From NCBI RefSeq assembly GCF_004122115.1, contig NZ_SBKP01000003.1, forward strand, positions 186,001-250,000: 64,000 bases of DNA. Direction: 5' to 3'. The translations under genes were made by a program, and so were the position numbers. Origin of the DNA: Sphingobium fluviale. Lineage in GTDB: Bacteria > Pseudomonadota > Alphaproteobacteria > Sphingomonadales > Sphingomonadaceae. The notes beneath the pieces are model-generated. The model was not told where the DNA came from. It worked only from the letters and a program-made list of their open reading frames with translations, and made no database searches. Every line of letters begins with the position of its first letter. Within the stretch, counting starts at the first letter, position 1. Of this stretch, positions 36,401 through 44,218 are shown one piece after another.

Positions 36401-37052
36401 GCAGGAGGTTGCCTTCCTCGTCCGTGCCCACGGCGGTCGCGATGTTGGACAGGGCATAGACATCGGCCAGATCGAGGACATTGAGGCCGCTGGAGCCAAA
36501 CAGGTCGATATTGTTGACCGTGCTGGCCGAACCATTGCTGGCAGTACCATTAACGAAGTCGATCGTGGACTGGAACACCGAGATCGGCGTCTTTTCCTTG
36601 GCAAAGATATAGCCGCCGGTCAGCGGGTCAAAGCTCAGCCCCTCTATGCCGACGTTGCCTACGTTCGTGCCAAGAGCGACGGTCGGCGCGTTGGCGCGTG
36701 TGAGGGTCGTTCCGGCCTGATAGGTCACGAGCACGGCGGTGCGGTCCCGCTCCTCGGTCATCACGAACTGGCCGTTGCCGATATAGGTGAGACCCTCAGG
36801 GTCATAGAATTCTGTGCCTTGCGGGCTGCTGCCCTGCGCCAGCGTCATGGTGTCGATCAACTGGCCAGTCTTGCTGATCTGGGTGATCGAGGTGCCGCCA
36901 TCGCCAACGACAAACAAGCTGTCGGTGTCCCAGTTATAGGTCACGGCGGAAACTTCCTGCGCCAGCAGATTGTTTGTGGGGGCGCTGGTGCGGGTCGGCT
37001 CCGGCAGGTCGTAACGGCCTATCCTGACATAGTTCGATAGATCGATATCCAT
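33465..37052 (-). CDS. Large RTX protein with SdiA-regulated propeller and lamin-tail domains
   Basis: 1195 residues from an ATG with GGGGAG about nine bases upstream; an earlier in-frame ATG at 37094 is less likely. No signal peptide. Order of parts: SdiA-regulated/phytase-like beta-propeller (about 1-295, with Y-D-P-E-G-L-T-Y and Q-H-E-G-L-T-M-D-A-D-G); cadherin-like domain (300-395); two lamin-tail domains (about 402-575 and 579-750) that are near copies, each opening I-S-E-V-A-x-W-S-S-G; two cadherin/tandem-95-like domains (753-968). Then come about 12 RTX nonapeptides (970-1090, such as G-G-A-G-D-D-L-I-F), then a C-terminal type I secretion region. It is probably a calcium-stabilised secreted adhesin or enzyme exported by an ABC system. 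The propeller is rare with this partner set. Confidence 0.8.
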   Translation of the reverse strand: MDIDLSNYVRIGRYDLPEPTRTSAPTNNLLAQEVSAVTYNWDTDSLFVVGDGGTSITQISKTGQLIDTMTLAQGSSPQGTEFYDPEGLTYIGNGQFVMTEERDRTAVLVTYQAGTTLTRANAPTVALGTNVGNVGIEGLSFDPLTGGYIFAKEKTPISVFQSTIDFVNGTASNGSASTVNNIDLFGSSGLNVLDLADVYALSNIATAVGTDEEGNLLLLSQESAQILEVDRAGNILSTLTLVSDPGNPLDIASQQHEGLTMDADGYLYVVSENGGGDFDHPQLWVYAPSITPNAAPTAITLGNALSMIDENTSTVARIKVADVLVTDDGLGTNALGVSGADAAFFEVDSTGLYIKAGVVLDYESKTSYSVTVEVDDASLGATPDASTNYVLSVNDIAVENVAPLVYISEVAPWSSGNSPVGADWFEVTNGGSSALDITGWRVDDGSASFASSAALNGVTSIAAGQSAIFIEGGATQIANFITTWFGGVQPSNVQIGSYSGSGLGLSTGGDGVNLFDSTGTNKASVSFGASPASAPFATFNNAAGLNNATLTTLSAVGQNGAFVAPGDAAEIGSPGSVGRLIISEVALWSSGSSPIAADWFEVTNTSAFAIDISGWKMDDSSGSPAAAVALNGITTIGAGESVIFIESANPAATKAAFLSTWFGGNAPANLQIGTYTGGGVGLGTGGDAVNLYDSANVLRASVAFGASPAGPSFATFDNAAGLNGATLSTLSVAGTNAAFNAVNHTTETGSPGEIAVVNDAPVAQDDVLADIAEDAPAFAISFASLLANDVAGPANEAGQTLTITGVSNVVGGTASIVGTDVIFTPDADFNGAASFDYSVLDNGTSYGRNAFLSDVGTASFTVTSVNDAPVFTSPSSFAATENSVAAASIAATDTENDALTYSISGGADQSLFTIDQNTGALSFVSAPDYETPADADQNNVYALDVTVTDALGDFTVQSITISVSDIAEAGLTINGTRNADTLNGTTGNDIINAGNGNDSVSGDDGNDTILAGNGNDIVSGGRGTDLLSGENGSDTLDGGAGDDLIFGGTGNDNLTGGDGADSLFGENGIDYLYGGLGDDILDGGQGKDYLTGGDGADSFLLGLPALSGADSVQDFVSGVDKIQLNAADFGLAAGALDSSMLVYGTRATDTHAEFIYNSATGRLLWDADGIGGTRAVTIGFLENHAAITADDFILV
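34790..35850 (-). repeat. Tandem duplication of the lamin-tail-domain coding unit
   Basis: Two units of roughly 530 bases inside the RTX gene encode matching domains. Shared stretches include CCGCTGGACCA followed by GCGCGACTTC in both copies, and S-F-G-A-S-P-A and F-N-N-A-A-G-L / F-D-N-A-A-G-L at protein level. The copies have diverged, so the duplication is not recent. Confidence 0.6.
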
Positions 37053-37466
37053 AATAGAATGCTCCCCAAAAATGCCGGACCAGGCTTGTTTCAACTGCGG
37101 AAACGACAGGCCGGATCACGCACCGCGCGAATGACGCGCGCATGCGCTGCCCCGTGGCGCCCGCCGCCCCGTTAAGATTCGTTAACTAGGGGTGATTCGT
37201 GAAAGCGGGATGACAGCAGGCGCCCCACTGTTTCTGTCCATATTCCGAAGGCGCGGACAACCATTTCTCATGCACAGCCGCATCACGCATGACAGTTGAC
37301 CTGAAAATAATATTAAGTATAGTTAACATAATAATGAAAAACTGCATCAAAAAATCCCGATTCTATGAATATTTGTTTGTAACATTAATGAAATAAAAAT
37401 GTAAAATTTAATCGGGCCGTGTTTTTTCGTAACTTAATTCAACATTTTATATGCGGGGATATGATC
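37053..37466. promoter_or_regulatory. AT-rich divergent spacer between the RTX genes
   Basis: 414 bases without a gene. The half next to the rightward RTX gene (about 37290-37440) is strikingly AT-rich for this genome. A sigma-70-like promoter reads TTGACC (37296-37301), 16 bases, TATAGT (37318-37323), leaving an untranslated leader of about 135 bases. Such AT-rich DNA could be a silencer target or a sign of acquired DNA. No RNA gene was recognised. Confidence 0.45.
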
Positions 37467-38498
37467 ATGGCAAACCAATATCTTTACGGAGGTTCCGGTT
37501 CTGATACGTTAACCACAGGATCGGGCGATGACACCATTTATGGCTATGGCGGTGATGACATCATCAGCACAGGCGGTGGCAACGATATCATCTACGCCGG
37601 TGACGGCGCGGATGTCATTAACGCCGGCAGCGGCGATGATGGTATCGAGGGCGGCAATGGCGATGATGTGATCTCTGGCGGCAGCGGCAACGACTATATC
37701 GAAGGCGGCGCGGGTAACGACAGCATCAGCGGCGGGACGGGCGTCGACACTATTTATGGCGGCGCCGGCGCGGACGATATCCACGGTGATTCCGGCTTCG
37801 ACTATATCGAAGGCGGCGGCGGCGACGACACCATTCATGGTGACGAGGGCAACGACCAGATCCTCGGCGGCATCGGCAGCGACTCCCTTTATGGAGACAT
37901 CGGCAACGACACCATCGAAGGTGGCGCGGGTGACGATTTCATCGACGGTGGCGAGGAAAACGACACGATCAACGGCGGCGACGGTTTTGATTTCATCATG
38001 GGTGGCACTGGCAACGATCTGATCCATGGCAATGGTGACGATGACGAGGTGCACGGCGGGACCGGTGACGATATCATATATGGCGATGCGGGTTTCGACA
38101 TTATCTATGGCGGGTCAGGCTGGGATGTAATTTTCGGCGGCGCGGATGACGACGAGATTTATGGCGATGCAGGCAACGACACGGTCGATGGCGGCGAAGG
38201 CAGCAACGTTATCTTCCTTGGCGGTGACGAGGACACCCTGCTGTTCAACTATGCCCAGAATGCAACAGCCTACAACTCTGCTGATGGTGGCACCGGGATC
38301 GATACCGTGCGGCTGGAATTCAAGGCAAGCCAGTGGGCGGACAGCGCCATTCAGGCCGATGTCGCGGCGTTCAAGGCTTTCCTGGCTACGCCCGGCGCAG
38401 CGGCCGGAGAGACGTTCACCTTCTCGGTAATCGGGCTGGACGCCACGAACTTCGAAAATGTGCGTGTCTTCGTCGATGGCAATGAAGTAGTGATCTGA
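37467..38498 (+). CDS. Calcium-binding RTX repeat protein
   Basis: 343 residues from the ATG before A-N-Q-Y-L-Y, chosen because GGGGA lies seven bases upstream. About residues 5-255 are nothing but some 25 RTX nonapeptides (patterns such as G-G-x-G-x-D-x-I, with Y-G-D, H-G-D and E-G-G variants), forming a long parallel beta-roll. The last 85 residues are different: D-T-L-L-F-N-Y-A-Q-N-A-T then V-R-L-E-F-K-A-S-Q-W and F-E-N-V-R-V-F-V-D-G-N, probably a secretion signal and capping domain. There is no enzyme domain and no signal peptide, so a secreted surface-layer or matrix role via a type I system is likely. It is divergent from the large RTX gene. Confidence 0.85.
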   Translation: MANQYLYGGSGSDTLTTGSGDDTIYGYGGDDIISTGGGNDIIYAGDGADVINAGSGDDGIEGGNGDDVISGGSGNDYIEGGAGNDSISGGTGVDTIYGGAGADDIHGDSGFDYIEGGGGDDTIHGDEGNDQILGGIGSDSLYGDIGNDTIEGGAGDDFIDGGEENDTINGGDGFDFIMGGTGNDLIHGNGDDDEVHGGTGDDIIYGDAGFDIIYGGSGWDVIFGGADDDEIYGDAGNDTVDGGEGSNVIFLGGDEDTLLFNYAQNATAYNSADGGTGIDTVRLEFKASQWADSAIQADVAAFKAFLATPGAAAGETFTFSVIGLDATNFENVRVFVDGNEVVI

Positions 38499-38507
38499 TT
38501 GTTGGCG

Positions 38508-38548
38508 GGGCATGTCCACTGAGCAGAAAGATATCAGTCGACATGCCC
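38508..38548 (+). terminator. Possible hairpin after the RTX repeat gene
   Basis: GGGCATGTC and GACATGCCC form a nine-base stem with a 23-base loop, ten bases after the stop codon. There is no T-run, so it may be a factor-assisted or RNA-stability element. Confidence 0.35.
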
Positions 38549-38789
38549 GTCACTCCAATTGAGTGTGCCAGCCTATATGCTGGTGGGGTATTCATATAGT
38601 CGAAATATAGCTGACTGTGCGGCTCACCTATGGAGTGCGGGAGGGGCTGAACGAGGCCGGCGTGCCTTTGCGATAATGGGAGAATGGCCCGCATTATCTA
38701 CATCTGCGGTGACCTGCACCCGGAATTTTGGACCGTTTTGGGCTGGAAAATTCCAGTTATGATCGGAGGGCCAGAATACGGAGTATGTG

Positions 38790-39086
38790 ATGAAGAGATC
38801 GAATTTCAGCGAAGCGCAGATTGCCTTCGTGCTCAAGCAGGTGGACGATGGAACGTCGGTGGGCGAGGTGTGCCGCAAGGCAGGGATCAGCGAGGCGACG
38901 TTCTATAACTGGCGCAAGAAATACGCCGGCCTGATGCCGTCGGAGATGCGGCGGCTGCGGCAGCTTGAAGATGAGAACACGAAGCTCAAACGGCTGGTGG
39001 CAGACCTCAGCCTGGACAAGGCGATGTTGCAGGATGTCGTCTCGCGGAGCCGAAGGCGGCCAAGCGAAGTGCGGCCAACGCTCTAA
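38790..39086 (+). CDS. IS3-family OrfA (helix-turn-helix protein)
   Basis: 98 residues. K-R-S-N-F-S-E-A-Q-I-A-F-V-L-K-Q opens the helix-turn-helix domain of transposase_8, with G-I-S-E-A-T-F-Y-N-W-R-K-K-Y as recognition helix, followed by a leucine zipper (L-E-D-E-N-T-K-L-K-R-L). GGAG lies six bases before the ATG. The frame is intact and could make DNA-binding OrfA even though OrfB is dead. Confidence 0.85.
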   Translation: MKRSNFSEAQIAFVLKQVDDGTSVGEVCRKAGISEATFYNWRKKYAGLMPSEMRRLRQLEDENTKLKRLVADLSLDKAMLQDVVSRSRRRPSEVRPTL

Positions 39087-39909
39087 GGCCTGATCGGCGG
39101 CGCCAACTGGTCGATGATGTCCGCAGCACATGGCAGGTCAGCATACGCAGGGCTTGCAGCGTGCTTCGGACGGAACGATCCAGCTACCATTATCGTGGCA
39201 AGGGCACCGATCAGGCCGACCTCAAGCAACGGATCAAGGAGATCGCGGAGACACGGGTTCGGTAGGGCTATCGCCGTATCCATGTTCTACTTCGACGCGA
39301 AGGCTGGGAGATCAACGGCAAGCGGGTTTACCGGCTTTACAAGGAGATGGGTCTGCAACTGCGCAAGAAAGCGCCCAAGCGGCGAGTGAAGGCGAAGTTG
39401 AGGGAAGGCCGCTGTGCGGCCTCCCGAGTCAATGATGTATGGGCCATGGACTTCGTCCATGACCAGTTGGCGACAGGGCCGAAGCTGCGTGTTCTTACGG
39501 TCGTGGACACGTTCAGTCGGTTCTCTCCGGCGGTCGTTCCCCGGTTCCGCTTCCGCGCCCCAGATGTGATCGAGGTGCTGGAACGAGTCTGCGCCGAGGT
39601 CGGCTATCCCGCGTCGATCAGGGCAGCGAATTTATCTCTCGCGAGCTCGATATGTGGGCATACATGAAAGGAGTGACACTCGACTTCTCGCGGCCTGGCA
39701 AGCCGACGGACAATGCGTTCATCGAGTCCTTCAACGGCAAGTTCCGTGCGGAATGCTTGAACCAGCACTGGTTCATGAGCTTGGAAGACGCGATCCGAAA
39801 ATGCGAGGTTTGGCGTAAAGACTACAATGAAGTACGACCGCATAGCGCGATCGGCAACAAACCACCGATATCGCTCATGTTGGCATCAGCGGTACATGGC
39901 CCGCCCTGA
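39053..39909 (+). pseudogene. IS3-family OrfB transposase, inactivated
   Basis: The DDE integrase-core frame can be followed from K-A-A-K-R-S through L-V-D-D-V-R-S-T-W-Q-V to E-I-A-E-T-R-V-R. There a TAG at 39263-39265 replaces the expected tyrosine of V-R-Y-G-Y-R-R. It resumes with G-Y-R-R-I-H-V-L-L and W-A-M-D-F-V-H-D-Q. At about 39610-39619 ten bases are missing: the parent sequence would repeat CGCGTCGATC twice, and one copy is gone. The shifted remainder V-D-Q-G-S-E-F-I-S-R and D-F-S-R-P-G-K-P-T-D-N-A-F-I-E-S-F-N-G still shows the last catalytic residues. It is not functional. Confidence 0.88.
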
Positions 39910-39964
39910 CGTCAGCACGCTGGAAAGTCACCAGCAGGGCGGTCCAAGATCGGGGTGCAGGTCA

Positions 39965-40333
39965 ACCTATTGCTGGCGTCCGCTCGGATCGGCGAACACG
40001 AGCACTTGGCGCAAGGCGCTGGAGAAATGCGGTATCACCAATTTTCGCTGGCACGATTTGCGTCACACATGGGCGAGTTGGCTTCGGCAGAATGATGTGC
40101 CCACTTGGGTGCTTCAGGAGCTGGGCGGCTGGAAATCGGAAGCTATGGTGCGCCGCTACGCGCACATGTCGGTGAAGCATTTGCAGCCTTATGCTGACCA
40201 GCTGATTTTCACGTCACAAGGGGGTGAATCCGCTAAGACGTTGGAAACACTGGACGGCCATGACACAATATCACCCACATCGACGCCCGAACGGGCCTTG
40301 AGAGTGGTCGCCCGCGATGGAATAAGATGTTGA
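39965..40333 (+). pseudogene. C-terminal fragment of a tyrosine recombinase (phage integrase)
   Basis: About 122 codons remain after the IS right end. They contain the catalytic box F-R-W-H-D-L-R-H-T-W-A-S-W-L, then L-G-G-W-K-S-E-A-M-V-R-R-Y-A-H with the nucleophile tyrosine. The N-terminal DNA-binding part and the first catalytic arginine are missing, removed by or before the IS3 event. The stop lies 18 bases from the 3' end of tRNA-Thr, the normal position of an integrase in a tRNA-inserted element. No other genes of that element were recognised. Confidence 0.82.
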
Positions 40334-40351
40334 AAGTAAAGGGATAAATGA

Positions 40352-40427
<76 letters not shown>

Positions 40428-40658
40428 TTGGGCGCTTCCATGCTTCAAGCGGCGCTCGGCGTCCAGTCAAAAAAGCAGCGTGCGGCAGGGAGGTGTGGTC
40501 GTGATTGATCGGATTTATCGATCTGTGATGCGTATAAAAGCAATTTCCCCACTGCCTCGCGGGCTGGTATCACGCTCATCACAAGTTTTGCGCGGAGTCG
40601 GTTCTGTTTCATGGCCCGGCGCGCGGGAAATCCAACACGTCAAACTATGGAGACCAAA
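40428..40658 (+). promoter_or_regulatory. Upstream region of ahpC
   Basis: 231 bases between tRNA-Thr and ahpC. It contains a short palindromic stretch TTGATCGGATTTATCGATC (about 40504-40522) and TGCGTATAAA as a possible -10 area. No clear OxyR tetranucleotide ladder was found by eye. GGAGA precedes the ahpC start. Confidence 0.35.
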
Positions 40659-41222
40659 ATGGCCGTTATCGACACCCAGATCAAACCGTTCGCCGCGACT
40701 GCCTTCAAATCGGGCAAGTTTGTCGATGTGACGGATGCCGATGTTAAGGGCAAATATGCGATCTTCTTCTTCTATCCGGCCGATTTCACCTTTGTTTGCC
40801 CGACCGAGCTGGAGGACCTCGCGGATTTATATGGCGAGTTTCAGGCATTGGGCGCGGAAATCTATGCGGTGTCGACCGACACGCATTTCAGCCACAAGGC
40901 ATGGCACGATACATCGCCCGCTATCGGCAAGATCGATTATTATATGCTGGGCGACCAGAACCACGTGCTCGCCAACAATTTCGATGTGCTGCGCCCCGGC
41001 GTCGGTCTTGCGGATCGTGGCACCTTCGTCGTCGATCCGCAGGGCGTGATCCAGCTCGTGGAGATCACGCCTGAGGGCGTCGGTCGCAACGCGGCAGAGC
41101 TGCTGCGCAAGCTGAAGGCGCTGAAATACTGGCAGACGCACCCCGGCGAGGTTTGCCCTGCCAAGTGGGAGGAAGGCGAAAAGACCCTCGCTCCCTCGCT
41201 GGATCTTGTTGGCAAGATCTGA
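40659..41222 (+). CDS. ahpC: Alkyl hydroperoxide reductase, peroxiredoxin subunit
   Basis: 187 residues, exactly the AhpC size, from the ATG before A-V-I-D-T (GGAGA six bases ahead). The peroxidatic cysteine lies in F-Y-P-A-D-F-T-F-V-C-P-T-E-L (C near 47) and the resolving cysteine in P-G-E-V-C-P-A-K-W (C near 166), typical of two-Cys peroxiredoxins. It reduces hydrogen peroxide and organic peroxides in the cytoplasm and is recycled by AhpF, encoded 123 bases downstream. Confidence 0.96.
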   Translation: MAVIDTQIKPFAATAFKSGKFVDVTDADVKGKYAIFFFYPADFTFVCPTELEDLADLYGEFQALGAEIYAVSTDTHFSHKAWHDTSPAIGKIDYYMLGDQNHVLANNFDVLRPGVGLADRGTFVVDPQGVIQLVEITPEGVGRNAAELLRKLKALKYWQTHPGEVCPAKWEEGEKTLAPSLDLVGKI

Positions 41223-41268
41223 CGCCATAAAGATAGCGGCTCTGCATTGTTGCGGGGTCGCCACCCTG

Positions 41269-41320
41269 TCGCCTGCCGTTTCCAGGCTCGCCCCCCACAT
41301 GAGCGTGGGGCGGCAGGCGA
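41269..41320 (+). repeat. Nested inverted repeats between ahpC and ahpF
   Basis: A ten-base outer stem TCGCCTGCCG (41269-41278) / CGGCAGGCGA (41311-41320) encloses a second hairpin CCCCAC-ATGAGC-GTGGGG (41293-41310) that abuts the outer right arm. It sits 26 bases before the ahpF start. It could be an attenuator, processing site or stability element that sets the AhpC:AhpF ratio; there is no T-run. Confidence 0.5.
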
Positions 41321-41345
41321 TACCGCGCGCTCATGAGGAGCGCAC

Positions 41346-42962
41346 ATGGAGGACTTTATGCTCGAACCCGCACTGAAGGATCAGCTCAAGGCCTATCTCG
41401 CGAACATCCGCGAGCCGATAGAGCTGGTGGCGTCGCTTGATGACGGCGCGAAATCGCTGGAGCTGGCCGAGTTGCTTGATGAGATCGCCGCGCTTTCTGA
41501 CAAGGTGAGCGTGAGCCGCGATGGCACGGAAGCGCGCAAGCCGTCCTTCCTCATCCGCCGCGTTGGCACAGACATCGACGTTACCTTCGCGGGCATTCCG
41601 CTCGGCCACGAATTTACCTCGCTGGTGCTGGCGCTGTTGCAGGTGGGGGGGCATCCCTCCAAGGCCGCGCCGGAGCTGCTGGATCAGGTGCGTGGGCTTA
41701 AGGGTGACTATGCCTTCGAGACCTATTTCTCGCTCTCCTGCCAGAACTGCCCGGATGTGGTGCAAGCGCTGAATCTGATGGCGGTGCTGAACCCGCGCAT
41801 ATCGCACACCGCGATCGATGGCGCGCTGTTTCAGGCCGAGGTCGATGCCCGCAAAGTGATGGCGGTGCCGACCGTGTATCTGAATGGCGAGGTGTTTGCC
41901 TCTGGGCGCATGGAGCTGGAGCAGATTGTTGCCAAGCTGGATACCGGCGCGATCGCCAAGGCCGCGGAGAAAATGGCGGCGAAGGAGCCGTTCGATGTCC
42001 TCGTGGTGGGCGGCGGGCCGGCGGGCGCGGCGGCGGCCATCTATGCCGCGCGCAAGGGCATCCGTGTCGGTGTCGCGGCAGAACGGTTCGGCGGGCAGGT
42101 GCTGGACACGATGGGGATCGAGAATTTCATCTCTGTCCAGCACACCGAAGGCCCGAAAATGGCGGCGGCGCTGGAGGCGCACGTCAAGGATTATGGTGTC
42201 GACATCATGAACCTTCAGAAAGCGGCAAAGCTGGTGCCAGCAGCGCAACCGGGCGGCTTGATCGGCGTTGAGCTGGAGAATGGTGCGCAATTGAAGGCCA
42301 AGGCCGTCATCCTCTCCACCGGCGCGCGCTGGCGGCAGATGGGCGTTCCGGGTGAAGACGAGTACCGCAATAAGGGCGTTGCCTATTGCCCGCACTGCGA
42401 CGGCCCTTTGTTCAAGGGCAAGCGCGTTGCTGTGATCGGCGGCGGCAATTCCGGCGTGGAGGCGGCGATTGACCTTGCGGGCATCGTTTCCCATGTCACG
42501 CTGATCGAATTCGACGGCCAGTTGCGCGCCGATGCGGTGTTGCAAGCCAAGCTCAACAGCCTTCCAAATACGACGATCATCGTATCTGCGCTTTCGACCG
42601 AGGTGATGGGCGATGGCGAGAAGGTGACAGGGCTGCGCTACAAGGACCGCACGACGGAAGACGAGCATCTGATCGAGCTGGAGGGCATCTTCGTCCAGAT
42701 CGGCCTTGTGCCCAACACCGAATGGCTGAAAGGCGACATTGCCCTGTCCCCGCGCGGCGAAATCGAGGTGGATGCGCGCGGCGCGACATCGCTTCCCGGC
42801 GTATTCGCGGCGGGAGACGCCACCACCGCGCCCTACAAGCAGATCGTCATCGCGATGGGCGATGGCGCGACCGCCGCGCTTACCGCGTTCGATTATCTGA
42901 TACGTCAGGCGCCGGTAGAGGCGGAAACCGGCAGCGCAGTGGAGACTTCTGCGGCGGCCTGA
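41346..42962 (+). CDS. ahpF: Alkyl hydroperoxide reductase subunit F
   Basis: 538 residues. The first 200 are the tandem thioredoxin-like domain with S-L-S-C-Q-N-C-P-D (CxxC near 132). The rest is a flavin disulfide reductase: FAD site [15 protein letters not shown] (about 218-232), NADH site [13 protein letters not shown], redox C-P-H-C-D-G between them, and C-terminal F-A-A-G-D-A-T-T-A. It passes electrons from NADH to AhpC. GAGGAG six bases upstream supports the start at 41346. The last 58 bases overlap the convergent kpsS-like gene, and the tail of about 15 residues beyond the usual end is alanine-rich. Confidence 0.96.
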   Translation: MEDFMLEPALKDQLKAYLANIREPIELVASLDDGAKSLELAELLDEIAALSDKVSVSRDGTEARKPSFLIRRVGTDIDVTFAGIPLGHEFTSLVLALLQVGGHPSKAAPELLDQVRGLKGDYAFETYFSLSCQNCPDVVQALNLMAVLNPRISHTAIDGALFQAEVDARKVMAVPTVYLNGEVFASGRMELEQIVAKLDTGAIAKAAEKMAAKEPFDVLVVGGGPAGAAAAIYAARKGIRVGVAAERFGGQVLDTMGIENFISVQHTEGPKMAAALEAHVKDYGVDIMNLQKAAKLVPAAQPGGLIGVELENGAQLKAKAVILSTGARWRQMGVPGEDEYRNKGVAYCPHCDGPLFKGKRVAVIGGGNSGVEAAIDLAGIVSHVTLIEFDGQLRADAVLQAKLNSLPNTTIIVSALSTEVMGDGEKVTGLRYKDRTTEDEHLIELEGIFVQIGLVPNTEWLKGDIALSPRGEIEVDARGATSLPGVFAAGDATTAPYKQIVIAMGDGATAALTAFDYLIRQAPVEAETGSAVETSAAA

Positions 42963-44218
42963 GCGGTGGCAATGCTATGGCCCGGCTCTATCCTCACCGG
43001 GATATGGGCCGGGTCATCGAACAGCCGCTCCAGCGCAGACCGGATCAGCGTCGCCACCGCCGATTCGCTCGCAAAGCCGCCGGGGATAAGGCACCGGGCA
43101 TGCAGCACCCGACGGAAGGCGTCATAAACATCCTGTTCCGGCGGCTGCGGGGCGGGCCAATAATCGTCCAGCTTGCCCTGATGGGTTATGCCGGGAATGT
43201 CGTATATCGCGTTGCCCAGCACGAACACCGGAACACCTTGAGACAGGCCCAGTGTGCCCGAAGTGCTGTTGACCGTAACAATCCCGATGCTGTCGCGCGC
43301 CATGGCGGTGAGGTCGCCCCCACTTGCGTGGAGCACCCGGTCTTCCATGCCCAGCCAGCGGGCGTGCCGATCGAGAAAGCGGCGCCAGCTTCGGAACTGG
43401 CAGTCGAACGGATGTTCCTTGATGACGAGCTTTGTCCCTTCTGGCGCGAAGCGGGCAAAACTCTCCATCACATAGAGAACCGCGTCATACATGCTGGAGA
43501 AGGGCGAGTGCGCCCTGATCTGGTAATCGGAATTGAGCTGGAGCGGGAACAGGAAATAGGGGGACTGGCCCACCTGCGCCAGCGCCGCCGCATCGCGCCG
43601 GGCATGAAGGCGTTGGCGCACATATTTGAGCGCCCAGCCCGCCGCCTCTGCTATCGGCCAGTCTGGCCGATGCGATCGGTAGAACGGGAACTGCCAGCGG
43701 TTGAGGCTTGTGGCCAGATAATAGCGCACGGCATCGCGCATGCGGCGGCGAAAGCTGGCGGTGATTTCTGTGGCAGGCGGAAGCGGCGCAAGCTGTGCCG
43801 CCATTTTCAATAAGATATCCGGGTCTCGCGGCAGCGAGGAATGGCCGTTGACGCCATCCGGCTCCATCGTCACCCAATGGGGGCGAATATAGCCTTCCTC
43901 GAACACATGGATGTTCACGCCGCGCAGCTTCGCCATACCGTGCGCCGCCATATGCAGCGGACGGCAATCGCCAAACAGCAATATGTCCGTGATGCGGTTG
44001 TCGCGCATAAATCCATCGAGATAGCGGTTCCAGCCCGATGGCCCGCCGCGATAGTTGGCGGCCTCGCCCGGCCAGTCGATCTGGTCTCCGCCGTTCATGT
44101 TGATGCGATAGACCGGATAGCCCATCTGCTGGATATGCTGCGCCAGTTGCCAGAAAAATGGTCCCTGCGGCCCTTGCAGGAACAGGAATCGGCGCTTGGC
44201 GATGCCCACATTCTTCAT
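42905..44218 (-). CDS. KpsS-like capsule polysaccharide transferase
   Basis: 437 residues. It begins [17 protein letters not shown] (about 9-25), with [16 protein letters not shown] (about 104-119) and [10 protein letters not shown] (about 266-275) and V-N-S-T-S-G, the core motifs of KpsS/LipB proteins. In group 2 capsules KpsS and KpsC build the beta-Kdo linker on a phosphatidylglycerol lipid. The ATG overlaps the kpsC-like stop. No KpsM, KpsT, KpsE or KpsD partner is visible, so it may act on another glycolipid or serve transporters elsewhere. Confidence 0.82.
   Translation of the reverse strand: MKNVGIAKRRFLFLQGPQGPFFWQLAQHIQQMGYPVYRINMNGGDQIDWPGEAANYRGGPSGWNRYLDGFMRDNRITDILLFGDCRPLHMAAHGMAKLRGVNIHVFEEGYIRPHWVTMEPDGVNGHSSLPRDPDILLKMAAQLAPLPPATEITASFRRRMRDAVRYYLATSLNRWQFPFYRSHRPDWPIAEAAGWALKYVRQRLHARRDAAALAQVGQSPYFLFPLQLNSDYQIRAHSPFSSMYDAVLYVMESFARFAPEGTKLVIKEHPFDCQFRSWRRFLDRHARWLGMEDRVLHASGGDLTAMARDSIGIVTVNSTSGTLGLSQGVPVFVLGNAIYDIPGITHQGKLDDYWPAPQPPEQDVYDAFRRVLHARCLIPGGFASESAVATLIRSALERLFDDPAHIPVRIEPGHSIATAQAAAEVSTALPVSASTGA

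Larger units (their letters stand above)
38710..39964 (+). mobile_element. Decayed IS3-family insertion sequence (IS407-like)
   Basis: The 1255-base element is bounded by inverted repeats: TGACCTGCACCC at 38710-38721 and its exact complement at 39953-39964, with further imperfect pairing up to TTGGACC. It carries orfA and an orfB in the -1 frame, as usual for the family. orfB is broken by a stop codon and a frameshift, so the copy cannot move by itself. Flanking bases (CGG left, ACC right) show no target duplication, suggesting recombination or deletion after insertion. On the right it cuts straight into an integrase fragment. Confidence 0.85.

Noticed and set aside
37467-38220. Repetitive DNA as a CRISPR array or satellite
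   Set aside because: The periodicity is about 27 bases and encodes glycine/aspartate nonapeptides in frame; there are no constant repeats with unique spacers.
38700-39975. Target-site duplication of the IS3 element
   Set aside because: Bases directly outside the two ends (CGG and ACC) do not match, so no duplication can be claimed.
40500-40600. OxyR operator before ahpC
   Set aside because: A short GATC-containing palindrome is present, but the spaced ATAG/CTAT pattern expected for OxyR was not found.
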